From the NCBI RefSeq assembly GCF_018687475.1, contig NZ_CP061292.1, positions 620,001-684,000 on the forward strand: a DNA stretch of 64,000 bases, in the 5' to 3' direction. Both the position numbers and the translations under genes were made by a program. The notes beneath the pieces were generated by a model. It had not been told where the DNA came from. It did not search any database and worked only from the letters and a program-made list of their open reading frames with translations. Positions 62,427-64,000 of the stretch are shown here, one piece after another (positions within the stretch are counted from its first letter, which is position 1; each line of letters starts with the position of its first letter). The stretch comes from Polynucleobacter sp. MWH-UH24A. Lineage in GTDB: Bacteria; Pseudomonadota; Gammaproteobacteria; Burkholderiales; Burkholderiaceae.

Positions 62427-62900
62427 ATGCAGAAATCACTACTCATTAATGCGGATAAATGCACTGGCTGTTTGCAATGTGAAATGGCGTGTAGTTACGA
62501 AAATTACGGCGTATTTAATACCGCCAAATCTCGGATCAAGGTTTTTGATTTTCATACCACAGGAAAAAAGGTTCCTTATACATGCACGCAATGCGATGAA
62601 GCCTGGTGTTTAAAAGCATGCCCGGTTGATGCAATTCGGATTGATGCAAATACTGGCGCAAAAGTAGTGATTGAAGATGTGTGCGTAGGTTGCAAAGTCT
62701 GTACGATCTCATGTCCTTTTGGAACAATTAATTATGTGCAGGATTCTGGCAAAGTCCAGAAATGCGATTTGTGTGGAGGCGATCCCGCTTGTGCCACTTC
62801 GTGTCCAACCGGCGCCATTACCTACGTTGATGCCGATTGGACCGGCTTGGATCGAATGAGAGCTTGGGCAGACAAGCTTGGCAACCAACCCGCTGCTTAA
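62427..62900 (+). CDS. aorA: [4Fe-4S] ferredoxin-like subunit of aldehyde:ferredoxin oxidoreductase
   Basis: 157 aa. A longer frame exists, but ATG 62427 begins MQKSLLINADKCTGCLQCEMACSY. Four cysteine groups are present: CTGCLQCEMAC, CTQCDEAWCLKAC, CVGCKVCTISC and CDLCGGDPACATSC, for about four clusters. It directly precedes the AOR gene by 12 bases. In Aromatoleum aromaticum, AOR works with an Fe-S subunit (AorA) and an FAD subunit (AorC). It would carry electrons from the tungsten site. Confidence 0.85.
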   Translation: MQKSLLINADKCTGCLQCEMACSYENYGVFNTAKSRIKVFDFHTTGKKVPYTCTQCDEAWCLKACPVDAIRIDANTGAKVVIEDVCVGCKVCTISCPFGTINYVQDSGKVQKCDLCGGDPACATSCPTGAITYVDADWTGLDRMRAWADKLGNQPAA

Positions 62901-62912
62901 GAGGAGATCATT

Positions 62913-64000
62913 ATGTCTTGGTCAGGAAAAATTCTTCGTGTTAATTTAACTAAGGGTACTTGCCAGTCTGAGCCTCTTAATATGGCATGGGCTAAGGAGT
63001 ACTTAGGTTCCCGTGGTCTCGCTTCGAAATACCTTGTCGAAGAAATTGACCCTAAGGTGGATCCCTTATCGCCTGATAACAAAATCATCTGGGCTACCGG
63101 ACCGTTAACGGGAACAATGGCATCGACCGGCGGGCGCTACACCGTTGTAACCAAAGGCCCACTAACTGGGGCGATTGCGTGCTCGAATTCGGGAGGATAT
63201 TGGGGGGCCGAACTCAAAATGGCAGGTTGGGACATGATTATTTTTGAAGGTAAATCGCCCAAACCTGTTTATTTATTTATCCAAGATGACAATGCGCAAT
63301 TATTAGACGCCAGTTCCCTTTGGGGTCAATCGGTTTGGGAAACAGAGCCAAGTATTAAAGCTAAACATCAAGATCCGCAAATTCGTGTTTCATGCATTGG
63401 TAAGGCTGGTGAGAACCAGGTTTTATTTGCATCCGTCGTCAATGATTTACATCGAGCCGCAGGCCGCTCTGGAGTTGGCGCTGTGATGGGAAGTAAAAAT
63501 CTGAAGGCGATTGCTGTTCGGGGAACCAAGGGGGTTGGTAATTTGAAAGACCCCAAAGGCTTTATGAAAGCGACTGCAGCTGCAAAGGCTGTTTTAGCTG
63601 GGCATGCTGTGACTGGACAAGGATTGCCGACCTATGGCACACAAGTGCTGATGAATGTGATTAATGAAGTTGGCGCTTTGCCAACGCGCAATCACAAAGA
63701 TGTTCAGTTTGAGGGCGCTAAAGATATTTCGGCAGAAGCCATGGCCACCCCGCGTGAAACCGATGGTAAGCCTCATCTAGTAACAAACCAAGCCTGTTTT
63801 GGTTGCACGATTGCTTGTGGACGAATTTCAAAAATTGACGAGACTCATTTTTCAATTCAGAACCGCCCTCAATACATTAATGCCTCGGGAGGCTTAGAGT
63901 ATGAAGCTGCATGGGCTCTTGGCGCTGCCAATGGAGTGAATGACCTTGAGGCTTTGCAATTTGCCAATATGGTTTGTAATGAAGAGGGCATGGACCCAAT
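62913..64000 (+). CDS. aorB: Tungsten aldehyde:ferredoxin oxidoreductase, large subunit (cut by window end)
   Basis: 362 residues visible; the reading frame is open to the end. It begins MSWSGKILRVNLTKGTCQSE, then YLGSRGLASKYLVEEIDP, TGPLTGTMASTGGRYTVVTKGPLTGAIACSNSGGYWGAELK and IGKAGENQVLFASVVNDLHRAAGRSGVGAVMGSKNLKAIAV, which are the pterin-binding parts of AOR. CFGCTIAC (Cys295, Cys298, Cys302) starts the [4Fe-4S] site. AOR oxidises aldehydes to acids with a tungstopterin. GAGGAG lies upstream. Confidence 0.93.
   Translation, partial: MSWSGKILRVNLTKGTCQSEPLNMAWAKEYLGSRGLASKYLVEEIDPKVDPLSPDNKIIWATGPLTGTMASTGGRYTVVTKGPLTGAIACSNSGGYWGAELKMAGWDMIIFEGKSPKPVYLFIQDDNAQLLDASSLWGQSVWETEPSIKAKHQDPQIRVSCIGKAGENQVLFASVVNDLHRAAGRSGVGAVMGSKNLKAIAVRGTKGVGNLKDPKGFMKATAAAKAVLAGHAVTGQGLPTYGTQVLMNVINEVGALPTRNHKDVQFEGAKDISAEAMATPRETDGKPHLVTNQACFGCTIACGRISKIDETHFSIQNRPQYINASGGLEYEAAWALGAANGVNDLEALQFANMVCNEEGMDP

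Noticed and set aside
1..64000. CRISPR arrays, tRNA, rRNA, insertion sequences, phage genes
   Set aside because: I looked for spaced direct repeats, TTCGA-type tRNA arms, transposases and integrases and found none.

Overview
The window reads as a gene-dense chromosome segment of a freshwater betaproteobacterium, most likely Polynucleobacter or a close Burkholderiaceae relative. The grounds are moderate GC content, short intergenic gaps, tripartite-tricarboxylate (Bug) binding proteins, several CaiB-type CoA-transferases, a DUF3305/DUF3306-linked formate dehydrogenase locus and a ccoNOQP-G-H cluster next to an FNR gene. This placement comes from gene content and recognised protein families, not from a database search. 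I saw no rRNA, tRNA, CRISPR array, insertion sequence, phage or plasmid element, and no gene-free stretch above 300 bases.

Layout. 1-9.3 kb: end of an LD-carboxypeptidase, a SOUL protein, then a minus-strand block (RlmJ, PAP2 phosphatase, GT9, flippase-like protein, GT39, a beta-hydroxyacid dehydrogenase, an MFS carrier) for envelope and housekeeping work, and a DUF3047 lipoprotein. 9.4-20.2 kb: Mrp/ApbC, then a long plus-strand formate dehydrogenase locus (DUF3305, DUF3306, poly-ferredoxin, TorD-like chaperone, small TAT protein, FdhA, FdhB, small lipoprotein, FdhC, small secreted protein). 20.2-25.3 kb: PEBP protein, tungstate/molybdate-type ABC permease and ATPase, LOG protein, BFD-like ferredoxin, EEP nuclease/phosphatase, cardiolipin synthase. 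25.3-29.1 kb: cyanate operon (binding protein, permease, ATPase, cyanase) behind a likely sigma-54 promoter with upstream NtrC-like sites. 29.1-46.9 kb: catabolic and respiratory genes (three CoA-transferases, acyl-CoA dehydrogenase, enoyl-CoA hydratase, HMG-CoA-lyase-like enzyme, 3-hydroxybutyrate dehydrogenase, NDH-2, cysteine dioxygenase, cytochrome bd oxidase, Bug protein, hydrolases, acyltransferase). 46.9-57.4 kb: HPP protein, universal stress protein, ccoI-ccoS, ccoNOQP-ccoG-ccoH, fnr and a DsbD_2-type membrane protein, with two perfect FNR boxes. 57.4-59.7 kb: a BigR-type persulfide/sulfide module. 59.7-64 kb: an orphan membrane-anchored TAXI protein, a BaiN-like flavoprotein, and a tungsten aldehyde:ferredoxin oxidoreductase operon that runs off the window.

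How the parts fit: formate oxidation, NDH-2, a bd oxidase and a high-affinity cbb3 oxidase suggest flexible respiration on C1 and organic-acid substrates under varying oxygen, with FNR as the visible oxygen switch. Cyanate is predicted to serve as a nitrogen source under NtrC. Formate dehydrogenase (Mo or W) and the aldehyde oxidoreductase (W) give a reason for the TupBC-like oxyanion transporter. The best candidates for poorly described biology are the formate dehydrogenase accessory genes (poly-ferredoxin, DUF3305/3306 and two small secreted proteins), the orphan TAXI protein, and the AOR operon in this lineage.
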